Positions 8,607 through 17,623 of a stretch of 64,000 bases of DNA are shown one piece after another (the stretch's first letter is position 1; every line of letters starts with the position of its first letter). The DNA is taken from the NCBI GenBank assembly GCA_026390815.1, contig JAPLFH010000054.1, positions 1 through 64,000 of the forward strand, read 5' to 3'. Under the pieces are notes generated by a model. It saw only the letters and a list, made by a program, of their open reading frames with translations. It searched no databases and was not told the origin of the DNA. This DNA comes from Ignavibacteriales bacterium. Lineage in GTDB: Bacteria; Bacteroidota; Ignavibacteria; Ignavibacteriales; SURF-24. The position numbers and the translations under genes are program-made.

Positions 8607-9089
8607 ATGAGCGATTTGAAAATGCCCGAATTAAACAGTGTATTGGTAGCAGGAAATTTAACTAAAGATCCTATCTTCAGACAAACTTCCAATAATACAC
8701 CTGTTGTTAATTTTTCTATCGCGGCTAATAGAAAATACAAAGACAGCTCTAATCAATGGCAAGAAGATGTATGCTATGTTGGTGTTGTTGCATGGAATAA
8801 ATTAGCTGAAAGTTGCAGGGATAGACTTAAAAAAGGTTCTGCAGTTCTTGTAGATGGCGAACTTCAAAGCAGAAGTTGGAAAACTGAAGATGGTCATAAC
8901 AGAAGTATTGTGGAAATAAAAGCCAAGAGAATCCAATTTTTAAATAAAGTTGGTCGGGCTCCAGGCAATGGCGAAAACGGTACAATTGAATCAGTAGAAG
9001 ATGATTTGGATTACGAAGATAATTCATTTGATAAATTTTTGTCGGATGAAGAATCAGAACTTTTAAATAATAAACAACATAACGGTTAA
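8607..9089 (+). CDS. ssb: Single-stranded DNA-binding protein
   Basis: This 160-residue protein has an N-terminal OB fold ([14 protein letters not shown] through [11 protein letters not shown], about residues 10-112) and an acidic tail. It coats single-stranded DNA in replication, repair and recombination. The tail is acidic ([20 protein letters not shown]), but it ends in NNKQHNG rather than the usual DDIPF-like tip that recruits partner proteins. Its place between rpsF and rpsR is the common bacterial arrangement. The Shine-Dalgarno is TGGAGG. Confidence 0.95.
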   Translation: MSDLKMPELNSVLVAGNLTKDPIFRQTSNNTPVVNFSIAANRKYKDSSNQWQEDVCYVGVVAWNKLAESCRDRLKKGSAVLVDGELQSRSWKTEDGHNRSIVEIKAKRIQFLNKVGRAPGNGENGTIESVEDDLDYEDNSFDKFLSDEESELLNNKQHNG

Positions 9090-9093
9090 GAGT

Positions 9094-9312
9094 ATGAAAA
9101 ATAAACGAGTATGTAAATTTTGCGAAGCGAATATAACCTACATCGATTATAAAGATGAAAAAAGATTGGTTAAGTTTTTAACAGAACAAGGTAAGATTAT
9201 CCCCAAGAGAATTACTGGTACCTGCACAAAGCATCAAAGGGAATTAGTTAGCGCTATTAAACGAGCAAGACAAATAGCACTTCTGCCATACATTTCAGAA
9301 GCGTTGAAGTAA
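9094..9312 (+). CDS. rpsR: 30S ribosomal protein S18
   Basis: This 72-residue protein forms a heterodimer with S6 on the 30S subunit. The core [19 protein letters not shown] and the basic end [13 protein letters not shown] are conserved. It keeps possible zinc ligands, CKFC near the start and CTKH in the middle, resembling the zinc-retaining version of S18. It begins 5 bases after the ssb stop. Confidence 0.95.
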   Translation: MKNKRVCKFCEANITYIDYKDEKRLVKFLTEQGKIIPKRITGTCTKHQRELVSAIKRARQIALLPYISEALK

Positions 9313-9324
9313 TACGGAGGAATG

Positions 9325-9768
9325 ATGAAAGTAATATTAAGGAAAAATTTTGATCAACTTGGGCAAATAGGTGATGTTGTAGAAGTTAAAGATGGTTTTG
9401 CACGCAACTTTTTGATTCCGCGCAGTATTGCTTACGCAGCTCAAAAAGGAAATGTAAGAGCACTTGAGGAAGAGAAAAAAACATTTACCAAAAAGAAAGC
9501 CAAAGAATTAATGGCTGCAGAAAGATTAGCCGCAGAATTTGAAAAAATTTCAATCACTATTCCGGTTAAGGTTGGTGAGGAAGATAAAATTTTTGGAACT
9601 GTTACTAATCAGATGATCGCTGATTCACTTAAAGAGAAAGGTCACGAAGTCGATAAAAGAAAAATCGAAATTCCGGAAGCCATTAAGTCTTTAGGAATTT
9701 ACAGTGTGAATATTAAACTGCATCCAAGCGTAACTGCGGTTATTAAAACCTGGGTTGTTCGCGAATAG
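9325..9768 (+). CDS. rplI: 50S ribosomal protein L9
   Basis: This 147-residue protein binds 23S rRNA at the base of the L1 stalk. The N-terminal domain MKVILRKNFDQLGQIGDVVEVKDG with the conserved GFARNFLIPR is intact, followed by the long helix and C-terminal domain. Two ATGs are adjacent, at 9322 and 9325. The GGAGG at 9316-9320 is only 1 base from the first and 4 from the second, and the family starts MKVIL, so 9325 is preferred. It is last in the S6-SSB-S18-L9 operon. Confidence 0.95.
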   Translation: MKVILRKNFDQLGQIGDVVEVKDGFARNFLIPRSIAYAAQKGNVRALEEEKKTFTKKKAKELMAAERLAAEFEKISITIPVKVGEEDKIFGTVTNQMIADSLKEKGHEVDKRKIEIPEAIKSLGIYSVNIKLHPSVTAVIKTWVVRE

Positions 9769-9790
9769 AACATTTAATAAAATGTTTACA

Positions 9791-9817
9791 AGCCCCTATA
9801 TCATTAGGGGCTTTTTT
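9791..9817 (+). terminator. Rho-independent terminator of the ribosomal operon
   Basis: A 7-bp stem, AGCCCCT paired with AGGGGCT, with an 8-base loop, is followed directly by a T6 tract. It closes the rpsF-ssb-rpsR-rplI operon. Confidence 0.92.
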
Positions 9818-10012
9818 ATTGTTGGATGAATGACGATAATTTTATTTTTGAATAACAAATTTGATATTTAACATCCACAATATTTTTTCTTAATTTTCGA
9901 ATGAAAATTTGAAATGAAAACAATGTTTGAAAAAAAAGTTTGTAAGCCTAAATTTCTTGATCGTAACGTTAGTACGGTTGGTTGGATTTTAATTAAAGTA
10001 TAAAAGAAATCG

Positions 10013-11830
10013 ATGAACATTCTTGGTATTTCAGCATTTTATCATGATAGCGCAGCAGCTCTTGTTGTTGATGGAAAGATTGCTGCCGCCGCTCAGGAAG
10101 AACGCTTTACACGAAAGAAACATGATCATAACTTTCCAATAAATGCAATTAAATATTGTTTACAATCAAACGGCATCAAATCATCGCAGCTTGATTATAT
10201 TGCATTTTATGATAAACCCTTTCTAAAATTCGAACGCTTGCTTGAAACATACCTTGCTTATGCTCCGTTAGGAATAAAATCTTTCATTAAGTCAATGCCG
10301 CTGTGGATAAAAGAAAAGCTCTGGATGAAATCATATATTGAAGAAGAGTTGCAATACTATGGAAAAATCATTTTTCCGGAACATCATGAATCTCATGCTG
10401 CCTCCGCATTTTTCGCTTCACCATTTAAGGAAGCTGCTTTTCTAACAATGGATGGTGTTGGTGAGTGGACTACCACAAGCTATGGCATCGGCGAAAATAA
10501 CAGAATTGAAATTCTAGCTGATATAATTTTTCCACATTCAATTGGAATGCTCTATTCTGCTTTTACTTTTTATACGGGATTTAAGGTAAACTCCGGCGAA
10601 TATAAAGTGATGGGCTTGGCTCCTTATGGCGAACCAAAGTATAAAGATTTAATACTTACCGAACTGATCGATTTGAAAGAAGATGGATCATTCAGGTTGA
10701 ATATGGAATATTTTAATTACTGTGCCGGACTTACTATGACCAACAAGAAATTTCATAAATTGTTTGGTGGTGAACCAAGAAAGCCTGAAACAAAACTAAC
10801 TCAGCGCGAAATGGATTTAGCACGCTCTGTTCAGGAAGTAGCAGAAGAAGTAATGCTGCGTGCAGCAAATCATGTTTATAAAGAAACGAATAAAAAATAT
10901 TTGTGTCTTGCCGGTGGTGTTGCTCTTAATTGTGTTGGCAATGGCAAGTTGTTAAGAGAAAGTCCGTTTGATGATATTTGGATTCAACCTGCTGCCGGAG
11001 ATGCTGGCGGAGCACTTGGTGCTGCTTTGTTTGTATGGTATCAATATTTGAATAATGAAAGAATTGCGGATAATAAAACTGATTTTCAATTAGGTTCTTA
11101 TCTTGGACCCGAATATTCTCAGCAGGAGATTGAAGTATTTTTAAATAATAATTCTATTCCATTTCAGAAAATTGAAGAAGAAAAAATTCCATCTATTGTT
11201 GCTGATTTGATTGCACAGGAAAAAGTAATTGGATGGTTCCAGGGAAGGATGGAGTTTGGACCAAGAGCGCTTGGCTCCAGAACAATAATTGGCGATGCAC
11301 GTTCTGCAAGAATGCAGGAAACGATGAACCTTAAAATAAAATTCAGGGAAAGTTTCCGTCCATTTGCACCATCTGTTTTATATGAAAAAGTTTCTGATTA
11401 TTTCGAACTTGATAAACCAAGTCCGTATATGCTTCTTGTTGCTGATGTTAAAAAAGATCGGCAAAAAAGTATGGATGCTGATCAACAAAAACTTTTTGGA
11501 ATTGACAAATTAAATGTAGTTCGTTCAGATATTCCGGCTGTAACTCATATTGATTATTCGGCAAGAATTCAAACAGTTCATAAAGAAACAAATCCTCTTT
11601 ACTGGCAAACAATAAAAGAGTTCGATGAAAAGTATGGCTGCGGTGTAATAGTAAATACTTCGTTCAACGTTAGGGGCGAACCAATTGTCTGCACACCAAA
11701 CGATGCATTCAAATGTTTTATGCAAACAAATATGGATTATTTGATGATGGGAAATTTTTTAATTGATAAAAATCAGCAAAAAAATATTATAGAATCTAAA
11801 GATTGGAAGAAGGAATTTACACTTGATTGA
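10013..11830 (+). CDS. Carbamoyltransferase (NodU/CmcH/TobZ family)
   Basis: This 605-residue enzyme would transfer a carbamoyl group from carbamoyl phosphate, via carbamoyl-AMP, to a hydroxyl of a small molecule or glycan. Family marks are present. They are the opening LGISAFYHDSAAALVVDG, the EHHESHAASAF metal-site motif near residues 123-133, the nucleotide-binding CLAGGVALNC near 298-307, FGPRALGSR near 413-421 and NTSFNVRGEP near 548-557. Both the Kae1-like domain and the C-terminal YrdC-like acceptor domain are complete. It heads a unit with the SxtJ-like and DUF5989-like genes. The substrate is unknown. Confidence 0.92.
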   Translation: MNILGISAFYHDSAAALVVDGKIAAAAQEERFTRKKHDHNFPINAIKYCLQSNGIKSSQLDYIAFYDKPFLKFERLLETYLAYAPLGIKSFIKSMPLWIKEKLWMKSYIEEELQYYGKIIFPEHHESHAASAFFASPFKEAAFLTMDGVGEWTTTSYGIGENNRIEILADIIFPHSIGMLYSAFTFYTGFKVNSGEYKVMGLAPYGEPKYKDLILTELIDLKEDGSFRLNMEYFNYCAGLTMTNKKFHKLFGGEPRKPETKLTQREMDLARSVQEVAEEVMLRAANHVYKETNKKYLCLAGGVALNCVGNGKLLRESPFDDIWIQPAAGDAGGALGAALFVWYQYLNNERIADNKTDFQLGSYLGPEYSQQEIEVFLNNNSIPFQKIEEEKIPSIVADLIAQEKVIGWFQGRMEFGPRALGSRTIIGDARSARMQETMNLKIKFRESFRPFAPSVLYEKVSDYFELDKPSPYMLLVADVKKDRQKSMDADQQKLFGIDKLNVVRSDIPAVTHIDYSARIQTVHKETNPLYWQTIKEFDEKYGCGVIVNTSFNVRGEPIVCTPNDAFKCFMQTNMDYLMMGNFLIDKNQQKNIIESKDWKKEFTLD

Positions 11831-11878
11831 TTCCTAAAATTATTTAAAAGAGAAGTGAATTAAAATATAAGTTTTGAT

Positions 11879-12295
11879 ATGATAATTGAAGAAATAAAAA
11901 ATATTAAAAGCACAAAAAAAGATTTGCGAAGTTTTGGTTTAACGATTGGAATTGCACTAATCATTATTGGTTTAATCATATTTCTGTTGAAAGGGAATAT
12001 TAGTAAACTTTGGTTCGGTGGAGGTTTAATAATTATTCTTGTTGGATTAACCTTCCCAATATTATTACTCCCGCTTCAAAAATTCTGGATGGCTTTTTCA
12101 GTAATTTTAGGATGGGTATCTACACGAATAATTTTAAGTTTAATTTTTTATTTTGTATTAACGCCAACAAGGTTTTTAGCAAAGTTATTTGGGAAAAATT
12201 TTTTAATTCTAAAATTTAAAACGGAAGAAAAATCTTATTGGCAAAAACGAGTTAAGAAAGAATTTAATCCATCAGATTACGAAAGACAGTTTTAA
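11879..12295 (+). CDS. SxtJ-like small membrane protein
   Basis: This 138-residue protein has two or three hydrophobic helices: about residues 21-38, 44-66 and 70-95. The C-terminus is basic and ends in an NPSDYERQF-like motif. That layout and its position right after a NodU-type carbamoyltransferase match the SxtJ family, first named in saxitoxin clusters. The function of SxtJ is not known. It starts 48 bases after the carbamoyltransferase stop and is presumably cotranscribed with it. Confidence 0.75.
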   Translation: MIIEEIKNIKSTKKDLRSFGLTIGIALIIIGLIIFLLKGNISKLWFGGGLIIILVGLTFPILLLPLQKFWMAFSVILGWVSTRIILSLIFYFVLTPTRFLAKLFGKNFLILKFKTEEKSYWQKRVKKEFNPSDYERQF

Positions 12296-12301
12296 TCTCT
12301 T

Positions 12302-12380
12302 TTGGGTTAATTCCCCGGCCGCTTGCGGCGTATCTTGCTTTTGCTTTTTGGGGTTGATACCCCGTCCGCTTGCGGCGGGG
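12302..12380. repeat. Two imperfect tandem copies of a GC-rich REP-like palindromic element
   Basis: Copy A (12302-12330) and copy B (12348-12380) share a G-rich start, a short AT spacer, CCCCG and the palindrome CCGCTTGCGGCG. Copy B can form GGGGT-TGAT-ACCCC or, alternatively, CCCCGtCCGC-TT-GCGGCGGGG at 12360-12380. The GC content stands out sharply from the AT-rich surroundings. No T tract follows, so it is not an ordinary terminator. It lies between the SxtJ-like and DUF5989-like genes. Confidence 0.7.
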
Positions 12381-12475
12381 TAGTTCATTAGAAACATGGA
12401 AATTGAATTATTAATTACTACAATATTTATAAAATCAATTAGTAATTGAGTTTTGGAATTTCATTTAGGAAAATC

Positions 12476-12634
12476 ATGAGCAAATTATCAATACTTTCAG
12501 AACTTTGGCAATTCTTAAAAGTACGTAAGAAGTGGTGGCTGATGCCAATAATAATAATCCTTGTATTGTTAGGAGGATTGATTATTCTAACTCAGGGTTC
12601 GGCGCTTGCACCATTTATTTATGCGATATTCTAA
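12476..12634 (+). CDS. DUF5989-like single-pass membrane peptide
   Basis: This 52-residue protein has an N-terminal amphipathic part (ILSELWQFLKVRKKWW) and one strong membrane helix (MPIIIILVLLGGLIILTQ). The sequence pattern matches the DUF5989 family, which commonly accompanies carbamoyltransferase and SxtJ genes. I start it at ATG 12476 because AGGA lies 5 bases before it. A TTG at 12446 would add ten residues but lacks a ribosome-binding site. Its stop codon overlaps the stop of the convergent SGNH gene. Function unknown. Confidence 0.78.
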   Translation: MSKLSILSELWQFLKVRKKWWLMPIIIILVLLGGLIILTQGSALAPFIYAIF

Positions 12635-14604
12635 TTTCTTTTAATACTATTTAATTGCATTTGCAGTTTTTTAGCACCTGGAAAATTGGGATCAATTTCT
12701 AAGCATTGATTAATTATGTTTAGCGCTAAATTATATTCCTTCCTTAATACGTAAACACCAGCTAGGTTGTAGAGAACCTGCGTATCCTGACCATTGAATC
12801 CTAAACTTGTTTTAAGATATTGTAATGCATTCTCAGTTTTATCTCTGGATAGACTTATTATTCCCAACCATTTTGTGGTGAATGCAGTTTGTTCAATTTT
12901 ATTATATTCAATTAAAAAATTATAAGCTAATTCGTATTGCCTAAACATCAACAATTGGTTAAGTGCAAAATCATAATACTCATTAATAAAAGGATACTGA
13001 TCGGTTAGAACTCTAACCTCTTCAGCAAACAAAGAATAATTTTTATTCTTTAAGTAATATTGTGCTATATCTCTATGTGCTCTTTCCCAGGGAATTTTAC
13101 CATCAACAACTTTTATCGCAACAGTATCAACATAAGTATGTAGTTTAATTATTTCATTTGGGGATTTAATTTGATTTTTATTTACAAATGGCCAGTCATT
13201 CTTTAAATATGCGATCCTAAAATTCCCAATTGTAGAATCAAGTTGCGAAAAATGATATTGATGAAGCACTATACTATCCTGCGTTTTATCCTGAAGATTT
13301 ACCGGTTCACCTTTGGGTAGGAGATTTATTTCTTTCATTTTTTCAAAAAACAATCTCCCCAATATTTGATAACCAGATAATGTAGGATGGAGATGGTCGG
13401 TCATTAAATTATTGCCTACTATGCCATCAGGACTTATTGAATTGAAATATTTATCGACATCAACAACTGGGTAATTATAAGTTAGTGCAAGCTGATTTAT
13501 AATTTGATTGATTTTCTCAGGTGCGCGAAAGCGAAGTGCGTCTAAATCTTTTGCATATCTAAATAAAGAATCGGCTTGTTTCCTATTGCCCATTTTTAAT
13601 TCTGATTTTGCTTTTTCAAAAATATTTTTTGCTGCGGGTAAATTACCCTCTGTTGTAGAAATAAATGGTTCCTGATCTTTTAAATTATATGCTAACGTTC
13701 CAATTATTACTGGTACACTTGCTTTGTGTGTAATATTAAAAATATCATTCAGGTTATTCTCAAACTGCTTTATTCCTTTTTCAAATAAGCTGGAGTGAAG
13801 TGGAATCATTTGATCTTTTGCCATTCGAGCCATCAGTGTTCCGCCTTCAGTTGTTTCTTTTGGAGATGAAAATAAATTTGCAACCGACTTGATTGCATTC
13901 CTTAATAATTCTACAGATTTAAATTTATTTAACCAAAGAACAAAGTTTATAATTTCTCTTGAAGTTCCTAATGATTCCATTGAACCAACACCAAGAGCAC
14001 CATAGTATTCATTGTGTCCGGTGTAAATTAATATTAAATCTGGTTTTTGTTCCAGCACACCTGGAAGCATATCTTTTAATGCATAAGAATTTATTGCAGA
14101 CATACTTAGATTAATTATTTCTATAGTATTGTCAGGATAAAGAAGTTCAAGACGTTTTTTAATATAAACTGCAAAAGATCCATTTGGAAGAAATGGATAG
14201 CCCGCTGCACTGCTTTCCCCTAAAATAAAAACTCTAAACGCATTTGTTTTTTTTACTTTATCAAAAACATTTTGGTTGGAGTAAGGAATTCCCTTTGTAG
14301 AAAAAAAATATCTATAAGCAATTTGAGGATTGAGCATTATTTTATCATTAGTAATCTGAACCCATTGATTATAAGTGTTTCCGTAATTAAATATTTGTAG
14401 TGAAGTTTCAAGTATTATAAGAAATACAATTGGAATTAAAACAGGAACAGCATAAAACCATTTTGGATATTTAGAAGATTTATTTGATGCAAGAAAATCT
14501 TTTATAATTTTTTGAGAAATTTTTAATTCAGATGCTATTTTTTCAGTCGTCAATTTATTTCGATTCATTAAGATCCAATCTTTTTGCTTTTGGGTTAATT
14601 CCAC
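12631..14604 (-). CDS. Membrane-anchored SGNH/GDSL hydrolase with C-terminal TPR repeats
   Basis: This 657-residue protein starts with a short helix-turn-helix-like segment (residues 1-40), then one membrane helix (about 50-70). An SGNH esterase domain follows, with block I as GESSAAG, block III as GHNEYYG and the catalytic Asp-His pair in DHLHPTLSGY. TPR-like helices (AFTTKWLGIISLS through ILNQCLEIDPNFPGAK) fill the C-terminus. SGNH enzymes usually add or remove O-acyl groups on glycans. It converges on the carbamoyltransferase unit, and homologous sets often place such a gene beside SxtJ and DUF5989. The substrate is unknown. Confidence 0.8.
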   Translation of the reverse strand: MELTQKQKDWILMNRNKLTTEKIASELKISQKIIKDFLASNKSSKYPKWFYAVPVLIPIVFLIILETSLQIFNYGNTYNQWVQITNDKIMLNPQIAYRYFFSTKGIPYSNQNVFDKVKKTNAFRVFILGESSAAGYPFLPNGSFAVYIKKRLELLYPDNTIEIINLSMSAINSYALKDMLPGVLEQKPDLILIYTGHNEYYGALGVGSMESLGTSREIINFVLWLNKFKSVELLRNAIKSVANLFSSPKETTEGGTLMARMAKDQMIPLHSSLFEKGIKQFENNLNDIFNITHKASVPVIIGTLAYNLKDQEPFISTTEGNLPAAKNIFEKAKSELKMGNRKQADSLFRYAKDLDALRFRAPEKINQIINQLALTYNYPVVDVDKYFNSISPDGIVGNNLMTDHLHPTLSGYQILGRLFFEKMKEINLLPKGEPVNLQDKTQDSIVLHQYHFSQLDSTIGNFRIAYLKNDWPFVNKNQIKSPNEIIKLHTYVDTVAIKVVDGKIPWERAHRDIAQYYLKNKNYSLFAEEVRVLTDQYPFINEYYDFALNQLLMFRQYELAYNFLIEYNKIEQTAFTTKWLGIISLSRDKTENALQYLKTSLGFNGQDTQVLYNLAGVYVLRKEYNLALNIINQCLEIDPNFPGAKKLQMQLNSIKRN

Positions 14605-14806
14605 TTTTTCTCCGGGTTAATAACTGCATTAAAATATTCTTGGATAATGTCAACGGTGAAATGTATTAAATAATTTCTACCTTTTAAAATAAAATATTCC
14701 GTTTTTACTTTACACTAAGTTTTGTTAAGTTATAAACACTAAAAAGTAAATAACTAGTATATTATAATGGTTATAAAACAAAATCATCTTTCGAGATGGA
14801 GGTATC

Positions 14807-17611
14807 ATGAGATATAAGCTACATTTTTATCTTTCCTTTCTTATGCTTCTCCTAATTTCTTCTACAAATCTTCCTTATTACCTTGGAACTACAGGTAAAA
14901 TTTCAGGACGGGTTACAGATATGACAAATGGCGAGGGAATTCCATTTGTAAACATTGTTGTAGAAGGAACATCATTTGGAGCAGCATCAGATGTGAATGG
15001 ATATTTTAATATTATTAATCTTCCGCCGAATGTTTTTACAATTAAAGCTACAGCAATTGGTTACAATCCTGTAACTATTTCTAATATTAAAGTATCAATC
15101 GATCTAACTACAAATGTTGATATTCAAATGTCAGAAACCAGTATTACGCTTAAGTCGGATGTGGTTATTGTTGCTCAACGACCACTCATTCAAAAAGATC
15201 TGACAGCTTCAACTTCAATTGTTGGAAATGATTTAATAAAAGAACTTCCTGTAACTGATGTGGGTGATGTTCTTCAATTGCAGGCAGGTATTGTAAACAG
15301 TGGCGGTGGTTTACACTTGCGTGGTGGCAGAAGCGGTCAAATAGCTTTTCAAATTGATGGCGTTCCGGTAACAGATGCTTACGATGGAAGCAACGTTATT
15401 GATGTTGCAACAAACTCAATTCAGGAATTACAAGTTGTAAGCGGTGCATTTAATGCCGAGTATGGGCAAGCGATGTCTGGTATTGTAAATATTGTTACTA
15501 AGGATGGTGATAATACTTTAACTGGTAGTGTACAGGCTTATGTTGGTGATTATGCTTCGAATAAAAAAGAAAAATTTTGGTACATTGAAAATATCAATCC
15601 GGTTGCCATAAGAAATTTTGAAGGAAGCTTAAGCGGTCCGATTGTCAAAGATCAATTATATTTCTTTTTAAATGGACGATATTTTTATAATACTGGTTAC
15701 TTGTATGGAAGGCAAACTTTTCTAACTACAGATAAAGCAATTGAACGACCAGGTTCTAATGGAAGCGACTTTATTATTACTCAGAGTGGTGATAGTAATA
15801 AATATGTTCCAATGAATCCCAACGAAAGAATATTTGCGCAGGGTAAACTTACCAGCAGGTTATTTACTGGTGTTAAATTAAGTTATAATTACATTATTGA
15901 TTTACAGAATTATAAAGATTATAATGGAGCAAACCGGTTAACACCTGATAATAATAAGCAAAGATTTAGAAAAGGTTATACTAATACACTTGCCTTAAAT
16001 CATGCACTTTCTGCATCAACTTATTACACTCTTAATTTATCATACTTCTTTAAGGACTATCGAGACTATTTATATAAAGATATAAATACAAATGATCCAA
16101 ACAATCCAACCCAATATGTAAATAATGATATTTTAAAAACACCACCATATAGTTTTAATATTGGTGGAACAGATTGGAGTAGATTTACAAGAAACACGAG
16201 CACTATCGGTGCTAAATTGGATTGGACAACTCAGCTTACTCAACAATTAAATATTCAATTTGGAATTGATGCCAAGCAGCATCAATTGTATATGCATAGC
16301 ATTACTTTAATTCCAGATAGGAATGAAGCAGGCCAATTTATAATGTCCGTTCCACCTATCACGTCCGATCAGAATAATGAGTACTTACATAAACCACAGG
16401 AAGGTTCATTTTATATTCAATCCAAGCTGGAAGCATTCAACCTTATTTTTAATCTTGGTGTTCGCTTAGATATATTTAATCCTGATGGCAAGATTTTATC
16501 TGATCCAACTGATCCAACTATTACTTCACCATTAAAACCTGCAAACAGATTCCACGATCTTAATGGTAATGGTGTTCAGGATTTGGGTGAAACAGATGTT
16601 ACACTTGCAGAACGCCAAGCATATTGGTATAAAGATGCAAAAGTAAAATATCAATTTAGCCCGCGTATTGGTTTGGCTTTTCCTATTACTGCCAAAGGTG
16701 TAATTCACTTTTCCTACGGACATTTCTTGCAATTACCTCCTTACGAACTTATGTATGAAAATCCGGAATTTGAACTTGGTACTGGTTCCGGTATACAAGG
16801 TACTTTTGGAAATGCAGACTTGAATCCGCAGAAAACAATCAAAGGTGAAATTGGATTGCAGCAACAGATTGGTGACGATATTTCTATTGATCTTACAATG
16901 TTCTTTGAAGACTTTAGAAACTTAACTGGAACACAATCTGATGAAATACTTGTCCACGGAAGAAGCAGAAGTTATTTCAAATATGCAAATTCCGACTTCG
17001 GCTTTTCTAAAGGATTTATTGTAAAGTTTGAAAAAAGATTTTCCGGTGGACTTTCTACAAACTTAGATTATACTTATTCAGTTACAAAAGGTAATGCATC
17101 AAATCCGCAGGATGCCAGAAATGCAATTGCAGCCGGGGCGTTACCAGAAACATTTATCGCACCGTTAAACTGGGATCAGTCGCACACTTTAAATATTTCA
17201 GTAGCATACACTGAAGCCAGGGATTGGGGATTTTCAATGATCGGAAATTTTTATTCTGGTCAACCTTTTACTCCGGGTGTTAACAAAAATACAATTATTT
17301 CCCAGAATGGTTTTCCCAGAAACAGTGAAAACAAACCGACTATTTTCAATTTAGATTTACGATTATATAAAGATATTCCATTTGGAAATACTACTATTTC
17401 GCTTTTCCTTAAAGTATTTAATCTGCTCGATCTGGATAATGCTACTGGTGTTTACGATAATTCCGGAGATCCGGTATTTACTTTTGATATTGTCGATGCC
17501 AGAAAAATTCAACCAAAGCGATTTTATAATACTTTAGTAGATTACTACAATAATCCTACAAACTTTTCTGAACCAAGAAGAGTTGAATTTGGATTATCTT
17601 ATAATTTTTAA
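14807..17611 (+). CDS. TonB-dependent receptor with carboxypeptidase-regulatory-like domain
   Basis: This 934-residue protein has an N-terminal signal peptide and a CarboxypepD-regulatory-like Ig domain (about residues 31-115, GKISGRVTDMTNGEGIPFVN). A plug domain (about 125-230) contains LRGGRSGQIAFQIDGVPV and YGQAMSGIVNIVTKDG. The rest is a long outer-membrane beta-barrel ending in an aromatic strand, GLSYNF. It should import a large substrate using TonB/ExbB energy. GGAGG lies 8 bases before the ATG. The next gene starts 12 bases after the stop, so all three genes to 22251 form an operon. The substrate is unknown, and no SusD-type partner is adjacent. Confidence 0.92.
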   Translation: MRYKLHFYLSFLMLLLISSTNLPYYLGTTGKISGRVTDMTNGEGIPFVNIVVEGTSFGAASDVNGYFNIINLPPNVFTIKATAIGYNPVTISNIKVSIDLTTNVDIQMSETSITLKSDVVIVAQRPLIQKDLTASTSIVGNDLIKELPVTDVGDVLQLQAGIVNSGGGLHLRGGRSGQIAFQIDGVPVTDAYDGSNVIDVATNSIQELQVVSGAFNAEYGQAMSGIVNIVTKDGDNTLTGSVQAYVGDYASNKKEKFWYIENINPVAIRNFEGSLSGPIVKDQLYFFLNGRYFYNTGYLYGRQTFLTTDKAIERPGSNGSDFIITQSGDSNKYVPMNPNERIFAQGKLTSRLFTGVKLSYNYIIDLQNYKDYNGANRLTPDNNKQRFRKGYTNTLALNHALSASTYYTLNLSYFFKDYRDYLYKDINTNDPNNPTQYVNNDILKTPPYSFNIGGTDWSRFTRNTSTIGAKLDWTTQLTQQLNIQFGIDAKQHQLYMHSITLIPDRNEAGQFIMSVPPITSDQNNEYLHKPQEGSFYIQSKLEAFNLIFNLGVRLDIFNPDGKILSDPTDPTITSPLKPANRFHDLNGNGVQDLGETDVTLAERQAYWYKDAKVKYQFSPRIGLAFPITAKGVIHFSYGHFLQLPPYELMYENPEFELGTGSGIQGTFGNADLNPQKTIKGEIGLQQQIGDDISIDLTMFFEDFRNLTGTQSDEILVHGRSRSYFKYANSDFGFSKGFIVKFEKRFSGGLSTNLDYTYSVTKGNASNPQDARNAIAAGALPETFIAPLNWDQSHTLNISVAYTEARDWGFSMIGNFYSGQPFTPGVNKNTIISQNGFPRNSENKPTIFNLDLRLYKDIPFGNTTISLFLKVFNLLDLDNATGVYDNSGDPVFTFDIVDARKIQPKRFYNTLVDYYNNPTNFSEPRRVEFGLSYNF

Positions 17612-17623
17612 CAAGGGTTAAAT

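Noticed and set aside
12360-12380. GC-rich hairpin as a rho-independent terminator
   Set aside because: No T tract follows, and the sequence is one of two tandem repeat copies.
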